DNA from: Symbiodinium natans
Taxonomy: Eukaryota > Sar > Dinophyceae > Suessiales > Symbiodiniaceae
Assembly: GCA_905221605.1 (NCBI GenBank)
Contig: CAJNDS010002353.1
Coordinates: 64,857 to 128,856 of the forward strand
Length of the DNA: 64,000 nt
Direction of reading: 5' to 3'
This document shows positions 34,601 to 46,600 of the stretch, in pieces. The position numbers and the translations under genes are program-made. The notes beneath the pieces were generated by a model. That model did not search any database. It was not told the origin of the DNA and worked only from the letters and a program-made list of their open reading frames with translations. The stretch's first letter is position 1. Each line of letters starts with the position of its first letter.

Positions 34601-37600
34601 GGGGCGGGTTTGGCCTTTAGGGCTTCAGATACCTTCAGGGTCCAGGCTTCTGAAAACTCCCGCCCCGAAGGTCTCTCAAAAGCCTCCTAAAGCCAATAAG
34701 GCCTCATAAGCCTTACAAAGCCCGAAAAAGCCCTCAACACACCTTAATCCCTGTTCCCCTAGGAAGAAAAAAGGATCCTTTTTGTTCATTATAAAAGAAA
34801 GCCCAGAACCCAAAAAGTAAAAAGGATCCCTAACACTGAACGAGACTAAGCAGCCTAAAGCCCTGAGAGCTGCCCCGCGTGATGATTTTTTGGCTCAGAG
34901 CACGTGAAGGCCCTCGGGCTTCGGCGCAGTGTCGTTGCGATTGCGGTTCCACACGCGACCTCCTACACTTCTGGGCTCTTGAGGGTTTAGGGGGCTTCGG
35001 GCGGTTTAGGGAGGAGTTTAGGGCTTGGGGCCTGGGGTGTAGGGTTTAGGGTTTAAGGGGGTTAAGGGCTGAAGTTCTCAAGTCCCTTGGCCATGGCAAG
35101 GGGGCTTGGGCTAGGGCTCCCATCAGCTAGGACTAACGAAGGGTGCCAGAGTCAACCCTAAACCCCAAACTCTAAACTCTAAGCCCCTAAACCCTAAACC
35201 CTAAACCCTAAACCCTAAACCCTAAACCCTAAGCCCGAGTCGCAGCTGTTGCAGCCGTCCGCGGCCACAAACGTCAGCCCAGGGCAGCAGTCGCCTGCGA
35301 GGGTTTGGGGACTTTAAGGGGGGTTTAGGGGGGTTGGGGTTTTTGGGGTTGTGGGTTTAGGGTGTAGGGTTTAGGGGTTCAGGGGTTTATGGGTTTAGGG
35401 GTTTCGGGAGTTGGGGGGTGTAGGGAGTTTAGTGTCCAAGGTTTGGGGTTTAGGGTTAGTGTTCAGGGGTTTGGGGTTTTGGGGTTTTGGGGTTTAGAGG
35501 GTTCAGGGTTTGGGGGTGTTGGGCTTAGGGTTTGGGGTTTTGGGGTTTAGGGCTTAGGGTGCAGGGGTCACTCCCCCAGCTCCCCACCTCCAGCAATCAT
35601 ATAGGGGATTCTATTTATGATTAGGGCCGTTTTCGGGTGCCCGTGCGGCTCCGCATGTTCCTAGGGACCTCCAAAGGACTGAAATTTCGAGAACGGCCCA
35701 TATGCCTACCATGTTCGCAGGGAGGATTGTAGACTGCCTGGGCCCCCAGTCAGTTCCCAGACATTCTTGGGGCTTAGGGTTCAGAGGCACCCATGTGCAA
35801 AGCAACTAAACTCCTTGGAAAGTTTAGTGACTTGGGGCGAGAGGGCTACAAAAAAAGGAGTTTGACTTTGTGCATGACAATCACTCGCCAAGTGCCGTCA
35901 CCCGACCTGTAACTTGAAACCCAACACTACTAGTTGCTTAAGAACCAAAAGATAAACCCGCATAGGGAAGAATCTATTTTATTGATTCTGTTTTTTTTGT
36001 GGGGGGTTAAGCAAGCTCCAAAGCAAACCCTAGGTGCCCAGCAACCTAAACTCCTCCCACTTCAAGGCCTCCCCGAATCACAACCCTAAACCTAAACCCT
36101 CAACCCTCAACCCTCAACCCTAAACCCTAAACCCTAAACCCCCACAAGCCCCCTAAGCGCTCGAATCGTAGCGGTGTAGTCAAGGCCGGCCAGCAACACG
36201 GCCCCTCCCGGCGTAAGCCTAAGACCGCCAACCCCAAACCGGAAGGGTCTAGGGTTTAGGGTTTAGGGTCTAGGGTTTAGGGTTTAGGGTTCAGGGTTTA
36301 GGGTGGCCTTCTTCCTGGGTAGGCCGCGGCCGCGGCGTAGGCGGGGGGAGCACCTTCATATTGCGTTGGTTTGCTCCCAAAGAGCCCAATACCCAGTCAT
36401 TAAGGAATATACCATATATATATATATATATATAGAGCTATCTCTCTGATTAAGGAATATACCTTACATATACATATATATGTACATTGAGCAATATTCT
36501 CTGATTAAGTCATGTACCTTATATCATGGTAGCCATATGACTATGATAAGGGCACCCTTTTTTGGGGTTGGCCATTGTACATGGGAAACCATAAACAAAA
36601 AAGTAAAGGGTACCACTGGGCTACCAAGATATAAACTAAGCAATATTCTCTAGTCAAGGGATATACCTTATATAAATTAAGCCATATTCTCTGATTAAGG
36701 GATATACCTCATGTAGATTAAGCAATATTCTCCAATTAAGGGACGTTGGGCTCTTTGGGTTGCTTCTGGGGCGTAAGGGCTTATAAAGAGGACACGAACC
36801 CGATTTTTTTCTCTCCCCCTCACATTCAGCAGGCCCAGCCCCTGTCTTTTTTGTGCTCAATGGCTTAAGGCTTAGGGCTTAGGGTGTAGGATTAGGGTTC
36901 AGGGTCTCGGATTCGGATTTAGGGTTTTGGGGGCCGAGGGTGGAGAAATAGATGCCCGGGCCTCCTGGGGCGCAGGGGTGTTAGGGCTTTCAAGCCGTGG
37001 GGGACTACGGTCGACTCCCCCCTTTTGAAAGGCCATTGCGCTTGCGCCTTGGTGCTCGACTCTTTGGGTCCGGGGGGTGAATGTGGTTTAAGGGTTTATG
37101 AATTCGATTTGGGTTTGGGGTGCTTTTGCTTTGGGGTTCGAGGCTTCTGCTCACCTGAGACCTTCAACCTTTAAGCGTCAAAACCTACGAAAGAAAACGC
37201 AAGTATCCCAAGGTCCCATAAGCCCTAAACGCTCATTATACAACCCCCAAACCGTAAACCATCTGCACCAAACCATTGAATAAACACCATCCGGATCACA
37301 CCCTACAGCCTAAAAGTCCATACATGTTGCCTGTACTTGGGCAATTTGGAGCCTTAACTTAAGGGAACCCTGAACCCTAAAGCCCAAACCCCCAAGACCC
37401 TTTCAAAACCTAGTGAACCCTACTACCCGAAACCCTAAACCCTACACCCCTTAGAAGTACCGCTTCCCGCCTCAGGGCACGCGTTGGTCGTGCACTGGGC
37501 CTAGAGGGCATGAAAGGGCTTGGGTTGTTGAAGGATTTTGTTCTCCAAGGCTCCAAGTGTGGGCGCTTAATTTGGGGGTCCCTTCTTATATAACCCTGAT

Positions 37601-40600
37601 ATACACTATATGTAACAAGGGCCCGTGCTTGGGTTTCTCAAGGTTTAGGATTTAGGGTTTACTGAAACCCCCGGAACATATGCAAGATAGTGGCCCCTCT
37701 AAGGGGTCTTGGGCTATGTTTTGTTCATGCTTTGGGGGTCTAGGTCGGGTTTATCGACCTCCAACGCATGTTCGGGGGTTAAGCTGGGGCTTTGGGTTCT
37801 GAGGGGTTTTGCACGTGGAGGTTCAGGAGACCTACAACCCCAATCATAACTGTACTTATAGGCCCCTGAAGTCCCCTAAGTAGGCCATAAGTAGCCTTAT
37901 CGTTGGGGTTGCAAATACCCATGAACCTCCAAGCAGTACGGGTACAATCAGGCAGTCCTGGGGCTTCATCCAGGGCGCCTCCCCCAAATAGTGGGGGCCG
38001 GTTCAGGGTTCAGGGTGATAGGTCTTCAAGGCTTCGAAGGGCTCTAAAGACACGGATTCTGGGCTTGGGAGCTGCAGTGGCTCCCCTGGAAGACCCGACG
38101 AGGAGCGCCCAAGGTACCCGGAACGACTTAAAGCTTTAGGATTTAGGGTGATTTTAGGGTTTAGAAATTATAACATCCGGGGCTTCTGGTTAGGGGTTAG
38201 GGCTTGCCTCAGGGGCTTAGGGTTGGCAGAAGTCTACGCCTGAAGCCCGAACTCTTGAGTCCTGAAACCCTGTCTGAAACCTAACTCCATGCAACCCCGA
38301 ATGCGAAATAGATAGTATGGCAGCGCAGGGCTATTGACTCCTCCACCTCCAACCAAAGGGGACACTAAACACCAAGCCCGAAAAAGCCTACACCCTGCAA
38401 CCCTAGCAAAAGCCCCAAGACCTTACAGCCCTAAACCCTAAACCCTAAACCCTGAACCCTAAACGCTAATCAAGACCCCTTACAGCCCTGGTTGCACGCC
38501 CCAAATTCCAGACCCCAAATTCCAAACCCCAAGCCCCAAACCCTAAACCCTCCTAACCCTCCTAAACCCTAAACCCTCCTAAACCCTAAACCCTAAACCC
38601 TAAACCCCTAAACCCCTAAACCCCTAAACCCTAAACCCTAAACCCTAAACCCTAAAACCCCTAAACCCCTAAACCCCTAAACCCCTAAACCCCTAAACCC
38701 CTAAACCCCTAAACCCCTAAAACCTAAACCCTAAACCCTAAACCCTAAACCCTCAACCCTCAACCCTCAACCCTCAACCCGAAACCCTAAACCCTAAACC
38801 CTCAACCCTCAACCCTAAACCCTAAACCCTGCCCTCTAAGGCCTCCTCGCGCCGGCCGCTGCTTGGGCAGCGGCAGTGGTTCACGCCGTCGCCCGCCGGG
38901 AAGGAGAGTTGGGGGATGCACCAGCCCTGGTTGGGTTTAGGGTTTAGGGTTTAGGGTTTAGGGTTTAGGGTTTAGGGTTTAGGGTTTAGGGTTTAGGGTT
39001 TAGGGTTTAGGGTTTAGGGTTTAGGTTTTAGGGTTTGGGGTTTAGGGTTTAGGGTTTAGGGGAGGGGGTGGGGGTGGAAGGACGCGGGGGAGGAGGAATC
39101 GGGGCTTCATTCGGGCTTTATGACAATGAGGTCTCTGTAGGGTCTATGTTAGTCTATATGGGGCTACATCGGTTGAGGGTAACCCACCCAGAAAGAAAAC
39201 ATAGCTCTCTGTTTCTTTTTTTCCAAGGGGGTTTTCACGGAACCTCAACCCTAAACGTGACAGGGGGCCCTAAGCAAGCCTGTTGAACCTCTCTTTTTGC
39301 GTTCTACTCCCTTGGCCTAAACAGACTAAACTTTGGGATGTTCCCCCTGATACTAGCAGTTGTTCTTAACAGGGATTATAGTACCCCCGACTACATTCCC
39401 TACTAATTAAGGACTGTTAGTAGAAGGGGGAACATCCCACCCTAAACCCTAGAAAGACCCTAACCCCTAACCCCTAACCCCAAAACTCAAAACCCAAAAC
39501 CCTAAACCGTAAAACCCTAAACCCTAAACCCTAAACCCTAAACCCTAAACCCAAAACCCTACACCCTAAACCCTAAACCCCACAACTCAAGACGACGGAT
39601 GGCCTCCGGCATCAGCGAGGGCGGGCAGGCGAGGCGGGTGCAGGCGGATTCGTTTCGGAGCCCTGGGCTTGCCAGGGTCTAGGGTTTAGGGTTTAGGGTT
39701 TAGGGTGTAGGGTTTAGGGTTTAGGGTTTAGGGTTTAGGGTTTGGGGTTTGGGGTTTAGGGTTTAGGGTTTAGGGTTTAGGGTTTGGGGTTTAGGGTTTA
39801 GGGTTTAAGGTTTAGGGGTTAGGGTGTTACGGTTTGGGGTTTAGAATTGAGGGTTTCGGGTGAAAAAGCTGCTCTTTAAGGGCTCTCAAAGGGATTAGGA
39901 TTTAGGGTTTAGGGTTTAGGGTATTGAAGTCCAAGCTCAAGGGTTTACGAGTCTTCAAGCGCGCTGCAAGACAACCACCGAAAACCACAGCCAGGTCACA
40001 GCAAAACCACTGCAGACAGACTGCGCACATGAAGCCACAGCAGGATCACAAGCGAGAGCCACCGCCGACACAGAGGAGCACGAGGAATCACAGGACAATC
40101 AACTTACCCCTAAACCCCAAACCCTACATCCCAAAACCCTAGATCCCCTCGGCCCTGAAGGACATCGAAACCCACGAGGGCAATCTTCACGTAGTATGCA
40201 GGGTAACTAGGGTTCGAGTCTGACGGAAACTTTCGAGGTTTGGGATGTAGGGTTCTCAGACACGCTGTCTTACTCCTGCAACATATGGAAGCCCAAAATA
40301 GCCTTAAAACTCGACTCTTGGCTAAGCTACGTGAACGCTTCAGAAAGAAACTCTACGTAGGCTCCTAAAGCCCCTAAAGCCTTAGGCCAAAACCCGGCAA
40401 TCTGAAACAACCTGCAGAACATAAACCGCTATTTCAGCTTGAGATCCACTGTTGGCGCAAAGGCAAGTGTTGCAGCCGTCGGCAGCAACAAAAGTCAGCC
40501 TTCAGCAGGCAGTGCTCAAACCCTAAACCCTAAACTCCAAACCCTCCCAGTTGACTTGAGGGTTCTTAGGGCTTCGGTTTAGGGTGTCGGGGTGATGGTT

Positions 40601-43600
40601 TCACGGTTGAGGGCTCAGGGTTTCAAAAAGGATCCATGCACCTATATAGTATACACTTTGGCCAAAAATGGATTCCTATACAGTAGCTTTAGGGCCCAAG
40701 TATATACTGCATAGGTACAGGGATCCTTAGACTTTAAGTCACGGGACTAAAGTAGGGACCCCTTATAAGGACCTTAAGGGGCAGTGTCGGGGCTACCTAG
40801 GTATATGGGGGCTATATAAGGTACATATACCGGTTATTTTTTCGGGGATCCTTAGCTAGGGCTTCGGTTGAGGGTTCCGGAATTGGGGGTTATGGGGTTG
40901 GAGGGTCGGGTGCATTCTAAGGTCAAAAAGGGGTTTACCGGAGTTCCAGGACTTAGGGTTTGAGGCTAAACCCTAAACCCTGAACCCTAAACCCCAAAGC
41001 CCTAAACCCTAGCAAGCCTTTTGGAGTTTAGGGGTTTAGGGTTTAAGGCCGAAAGGCTTCGGTTGCAGTACAGGGCATACGTTCTGTTTCCCTAAGTGAA
41101 GGCCCCCCTTGTCAGGGGCCGCCTGCGATCAGACTCTTCGGCGGACTCCGAGAAATGAGCCGAACGTGAACGCAAAGGGCCGATAAAACCCCCTCCACCG
41201 AAGCCCCTAACCCCAATACCCTGAAGCCCCATAATCCCGGCACAACCCCGCAAACCCCGAAACCCCTAAAGCCAAAACCCCTGAACCCTCTGAACCTCCC
41301 AACCACGTTCATTCGGCCCAAAGCAAGGTTTAGCCCTAGACCCTAAACCCTAAACCCTAAACCCTAAACCCTAAACCCTAAAGCCCTTAGGGTTTAGGGT
41401 TCACCTCTAAACCCTAAACCCTACACCCGAAAGCCCTAAACCCCAAACCGCTACACCCTAACATCCTACCCCTGAACCCTAAACCCTAACCCCTAAAGCC
41501 CTAGAGCCTTAACGCCCTATAAAACCCTAAAGCCCTGAACCCCCAAACCCAAAACCCTGAAACCTACACCCTAAACCCTAAACCCAAAACCCTAAACCCT
41601 AAACCGCAAACCCTGAACCCTAAACCCTAAACCCTGAACCCTGAACCCTGAACCCTAAACCCGCCCCAGCCCCACCCACTCTAGGCTCTGAGGCCGGCAC
41701 CCCGGGCAGCAGTGTCCCCGCTCCGGCTCCAGTCTTGGCGGCGCCTCAGGGATTGTAGGGTTGTAGGGTGTAGGGTTTAGGGATAGGGTTTAGGGTTTAG
41801 GGTTTAGGGTTTAGGGTTTAGGGTTTAGGGTTTAGGGTTTAGGGTTTAGGGTTTAGGGTTTAGGGTTTAGGGTTTAGGGTTTAGGGGTTTAGGGTTTATA
41901 GGGTTTAGGGTTTAGGGGTTTAGGGTTTATACGGTTTAGGGTTTAGGGTTTAGGGCTGGGGTTTCAGGGCTTCGGGGGTAGGGCTTAGGGTTGAAGGTCT
42001 AGGGTTTGGGGTTTGGGGTTTAGGGTTCAGGGTTTAGGGTCTAAGGTTTAGGGTTTGGGGTTTAGGGTGTTTTGGGGAAATTCGAGGGGCAGCAGGGTGT
42101 TTTGAGGGCTTAAGGGGGCTCAAGGAAGGGGGTTCTCGGGTGTCTGGAGGGTTGCGGTTCTTCGCAGGCTTTAATATGTTGTTTTTGTGGTGCCGAAACT
42201 CGAAACCCTAAACCCCAAACCTTAAACGCTTAACCCTACACCCCAAACCCTAAACCCTAGGGCCTTGCGGGCGTTTCGGGCCTTGGGGGGGGGGCGGGTT
42301 AGGGCTTAGGGCTTAGGGCTTAGGGCTTAGGGCTTAGGGCTTAGGGCTTCGGGCTTCGGGCTTCGGGCTTCGGGCTTTGGGCTTCGGGCTTAGGGTTCAG
42401 GGTTCAGGGCTTGGATTCCATGATATTATTGATGGTGTAGGGCTTCAGGGTTTGGAGCCTTCTTTAAACTCAGGCTTAGGGTTTCAGAGTGTCTTTCACC
42501 TCTCTCGTGGCACTACGTGAGCCGCCGACCTATGCAGATGCATAGGCAGCAAGGATGTGTGAAGGTAGGTAAGGATTCGGGATCTAGCACCTAGGACTAA
42601 TCCTAAACCCTAAACCCTAAGCCTAAAGCCTAAACCCTAAACCCTAAACCCTTAACCCTAAACCCTACACCCTATGCCGAGCAACCTCGGGGCATGCGAA
42701 GCTTGTGCAGCTGGCTTCCGCCTCGTCGCATGCGCACAGTTGGGGTCTGTTGGGCGCCTCAAGGAGTTGTGGCTTGTGGGGTGTAGGAGTTAGGGTTGCG
42801 GGTTTAGGGTTTAGGGTTTAGGGTTTAGGGTTTAGGGTTCGGCTAATATGGGGGGGGGGGGGGGTTTGGGGGTTTAGGGTTTTAAAGGGGTGTAACAGGT
42901 TACAACTTTGGGGGGGCCTCCTTGAAAAGACCTGTGGGGGGTAAGGCTTATCTCCTACCACACGCATGCGCTGGACCTGAAAGGCTAAAATGAAGGGGCC
43001 GAGTTGGGTGTTTCAGGGCTCCCGCTATATGCACCTGAATTTCTACACACCCGAATTTCTCAAGGGCCTGGGGCATGTGGAGTGAGTGACGGAGTGGGTA
43101 AATGCATGGAGTGGTTGAGCGCGGGAGGAAGTGTGTGGCGTGAGTGATGGAGTGGGTGAGTAGGAGGCTGAAAGGGAGCGGAGAGCTTCAGCGAGCGAGC
43201 GAGTGTGAGCGAGTGCGTGGAGTCATTGAGTGAGGGAGGCTACAGTACTTCAAGAGACTGGGCGAGTGAGTGAGTGAGGGCGGGGAGTGATGGAGAGAAG
43301 GTTCCTCAGCTCGGGTTCAGGGCAGGCTTAGGGTCATGCTTCGCCTCCTATCCCAAAGTACAGGTCCCAACACACCAGGCCACCCTATCCGGGCTCCTCT
43401 CGAAGCACCAAAACCCTCCACCCCCATTCTGCCTTGATCCCGCTCCAGGGGCAGGTGCAGGTGTTCAAGCCGTCCCCGGCCTTAGGTCTTGAGCACTTGG
43501 GATGTTCCCCCTTATACAAACAGTCCTTCATCGGGATTATAAAAGCAAGTACTAAGAATCCCTATTAAGGACTGTTCGTAGAAGGGGTAACATCGCAATT

Positions 43601-46600
43601 GAGCACCTTTAAGTGTCTTATAGGGGTGTTGAAGGTCGTTTTAAGGGTCTTTTTAGGAGTCTTTTGAGGGTCGTTGTCAGGATCTGTTCAGAGTCTTTCA
43701 AGGGTCTCTTTAAGTATCTTTTCAGGGTCCTTCAAGGGCTTTGGGGTTTAGAGTCTTGATGGGTTTTAGGGTTTGGTGTTTCTGTTTGGAGCCCTTAAAA
43801 CCTAAAGCCTTCTGAAGTCCCAAACCCTCACACAATAGACTTGCAACCCCAAAACTGTATAAGCAAAAAAAGGCCCTGAACGCCTGTAGCCCCAAACCTG
43901 ACAACCCTGAAGCTTCAACCGCCCAGACCCGGTGACCCTAAGTCCTAAAGCTGAAGCTCCCAAACAACCCTCGGGTTTAGGGTTCAGGGTTTATAGGGTT
44001 TGGGGTGTTTAAGGTTTAGGGTGAAGTCCTAAAGCTCTCCAAGCCACCCCAAACCACACAAACCCTTAACTCCACACCTGCCACCCGTAACCCTAAGCCC
44101 TAAGACTGCACAACACCCCAAGACCCCAAGACCCTAAGACCCTAAGGCCATCCTAAAGCCGTAAGCAGCCTCAAAACCTGAACCCCTCAACCCTATCACC
44201 CTAGAAACAACCCCACCTGAAACCCTATTTACCCACGATGTTGGGGCCTTCTTTTCTCGGGCTGATGACCTACTATTTCGTAGGGTTGGGAGTCACAGGA
44301 AGGGCTTCCCGAAACCCTAAATCCCTCTAGGGGTTCTACCTTGGACCCTTAAGGTTGTACCCTTGGGTTTTGGGGTCCCTTTTTAAGGACCCCTAAGGGT
44401 ATATAAGGGCCATATTGGGAGAATATTAAGGGGAACCTTTAGGGGTACAACCTTAGGGGTACGAGTCTTCATTCCTTGAAAAACTGAGCCCTGCAGCCCT
44501 CAGAGCCTGAAACCCTGAAAGCCGAAGCAGCCGGGAATTGGATCATCGGCGTGCAGCGATCACCTCGCGCTGATGGAGGCCGAGTCTGTTTTTCGGGGGT
44601 TTAGGATGTAGCCTTAGGGCTTGGGGTATTAGAGGGCAAAAAGGGCTTCAGGGCGTTGGGGTTCAGTCTTGCTTGGGCCTTATGTCGGCTTGGGGGGGGG
44701 GGGGGGGGGGGGGGGGGGTGCTAGGCACAAATCTGTGCCTACGCGCCCTGAACCCCATGAAAGAACACCTAGACCCAAGAGTAACCTAGGAATATATTCT
44801 GAGTTGGAATACGTAGAAAACTTGCGCTCGCACCTGAACATACCACAAAGTCAGAACGAGTTCTTAAACAACAATCGTTCAGATCAATAGGTTATTCGGT
44901 TCCTGGCTTGGGCCCCATTGGACATTAGGTTCTGGGAATATACTAACGGCTTTTGTCAGCATTGCTTATTTGTGGGAGTTTCGGGCTGTTCTCATGGCCT
45001 TACCTATCATGGTAGCCCATTAACCATATTATGATAAGGGCACCCTTTTTGGGCTGGCTATTGCAAAAGGGAAACCATAAACAAAAAAAGGGCAAAGGGT
45101 ACCACTGGGCTACCAAGCGATTCTGAAGCAGGCAGGCCCCCTCCTCTTCATAACAAATTACATCCCTGCGGCTGCTAACACGTCCAAGAGACCCCCTAAG
45201 CCTGGAAGGTTCAAGCCAAAACCCTAAACCTAAACACTCATGCACTGTTTCTTGATGCCGCATCCCTATAACCTAAACCCTAAACCCTAAACCCTAAACC
45301 CTAAACCCTAAACCCGATAGTCTTCGAGCGACTGGCGTGCCGCGGCGTGCCTCAGGCGGCTCGAACTGACTCATGCGGCACCGGACAGGACTTCATCTCA
45401 GACACCTTCTTGCTCGGGCACCGCAGAGGTAACGTCGGCATTCACGATGAATGTCAACCAACTCATTCGGAACCTCTTAAGCCCTAAACCGTGACCTTCC
45501 GGTTCTGTATCACCTCGCCCGGCCACTCGGCCATCAGTGGCAGCAGCTCCTGATAAGGGAGCCTAAACCCTAAACCCTAAACCCTAATCCCTAATCCCTA
45601 AACCCTAAACCCTAAACCCTAAAAAGGCTACTCTGGGCTAGAACACTGAGGCCTTGAAATCTGGAACCCAAACTAAGAAACAACACTTTAAACATGCCGT
45701 CGACTTGCCCTAAACCCGAAACCCCAAACCCTTCAAGCCCCAAACCCCAAGCCCTAAACCCTAAGCCCTAAATCCTAAACCCCAAACGAACCCTCGAAGC
45801 CTCTAAGCCCCCAAAATCCCCAACCCGAAGCCTAAACCACAAAAACCAAACCCTAAACCCTAAACCCTGAACCCTAAACCCTAAACCCTAAACCCTAAAC
45901 CCTACAGAAAGCGAGGCCCTGGCTTGGCACGAACATCGGAGGGCAGGCCATCAGAGTGCAGGCCGACCTCTCGTTTGAGAGGGGAGGGTTTTTGGGGGTT
46001 TAGGGTTTGGGGTTTGGGGTTTGGGGTTTGGGGTTTAGGGTTTGGGGTTGAGGGTTTGGGGTTTAGGGTTTGGGGTTTAGGGTTAGGGCTTGGGTTTTGG
46101 GGTTGAGGGGTTTGGGGTTTGGGGTTGAGGGTTTGGGGTTTAGGGTTTGGGGTTTAGGGTTTATGGTTGGGGGTTTGGGGTTTAGGGTTTGGGGTTCACG
46201 GTTTTAGGGTTTAGGGTTTGGGGCTTTGGGGCTTTGGGGCTTTGGGGCTTGGGGGGTTAGGGACTTAGGGTGTTCGGAGCATCGGGGCTTCAGAAGCAAC
46301 CTTATAAATGACATGGGCACTCTCTCAGCCTGAGTGCGAAGCTGGGATGGCCTCTCAACTGAAATGAGTCGCAACTATGGTCCACCTGACCGAGGGCCTA
46401 CACAAGCTAGCATTCCACTGTGAGCCAAAGACTCTTTAAAACCTTACACCCTGAAGAGGACTCTAGCAGAATGGGAGCCTCTTGTTTTCCCGACCCCACG
46501 GGCCCCAGCCAGTCAAACCCGAGCCGCCGCCCTGGTGTCTGGTGCGGCCAGTTTCTGACTTGCTGTGATTTGCAGGCTAGCTTCTGAGTGTTCCAATGAT

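Noticed and set aside
40440-40515. Frameshift in a repeat module
   Set aside because: Disappears when the intron between 41701 and 40499 is placed at a GT donor in phase 2.
45330-45440. Minus-strand exon RCPSKKVSEMKSCPVPHE
   Set aside because: Looks cysteine-rich, but modules 3 and 4 join in phase without it and several frames are equally cysteine-rich.
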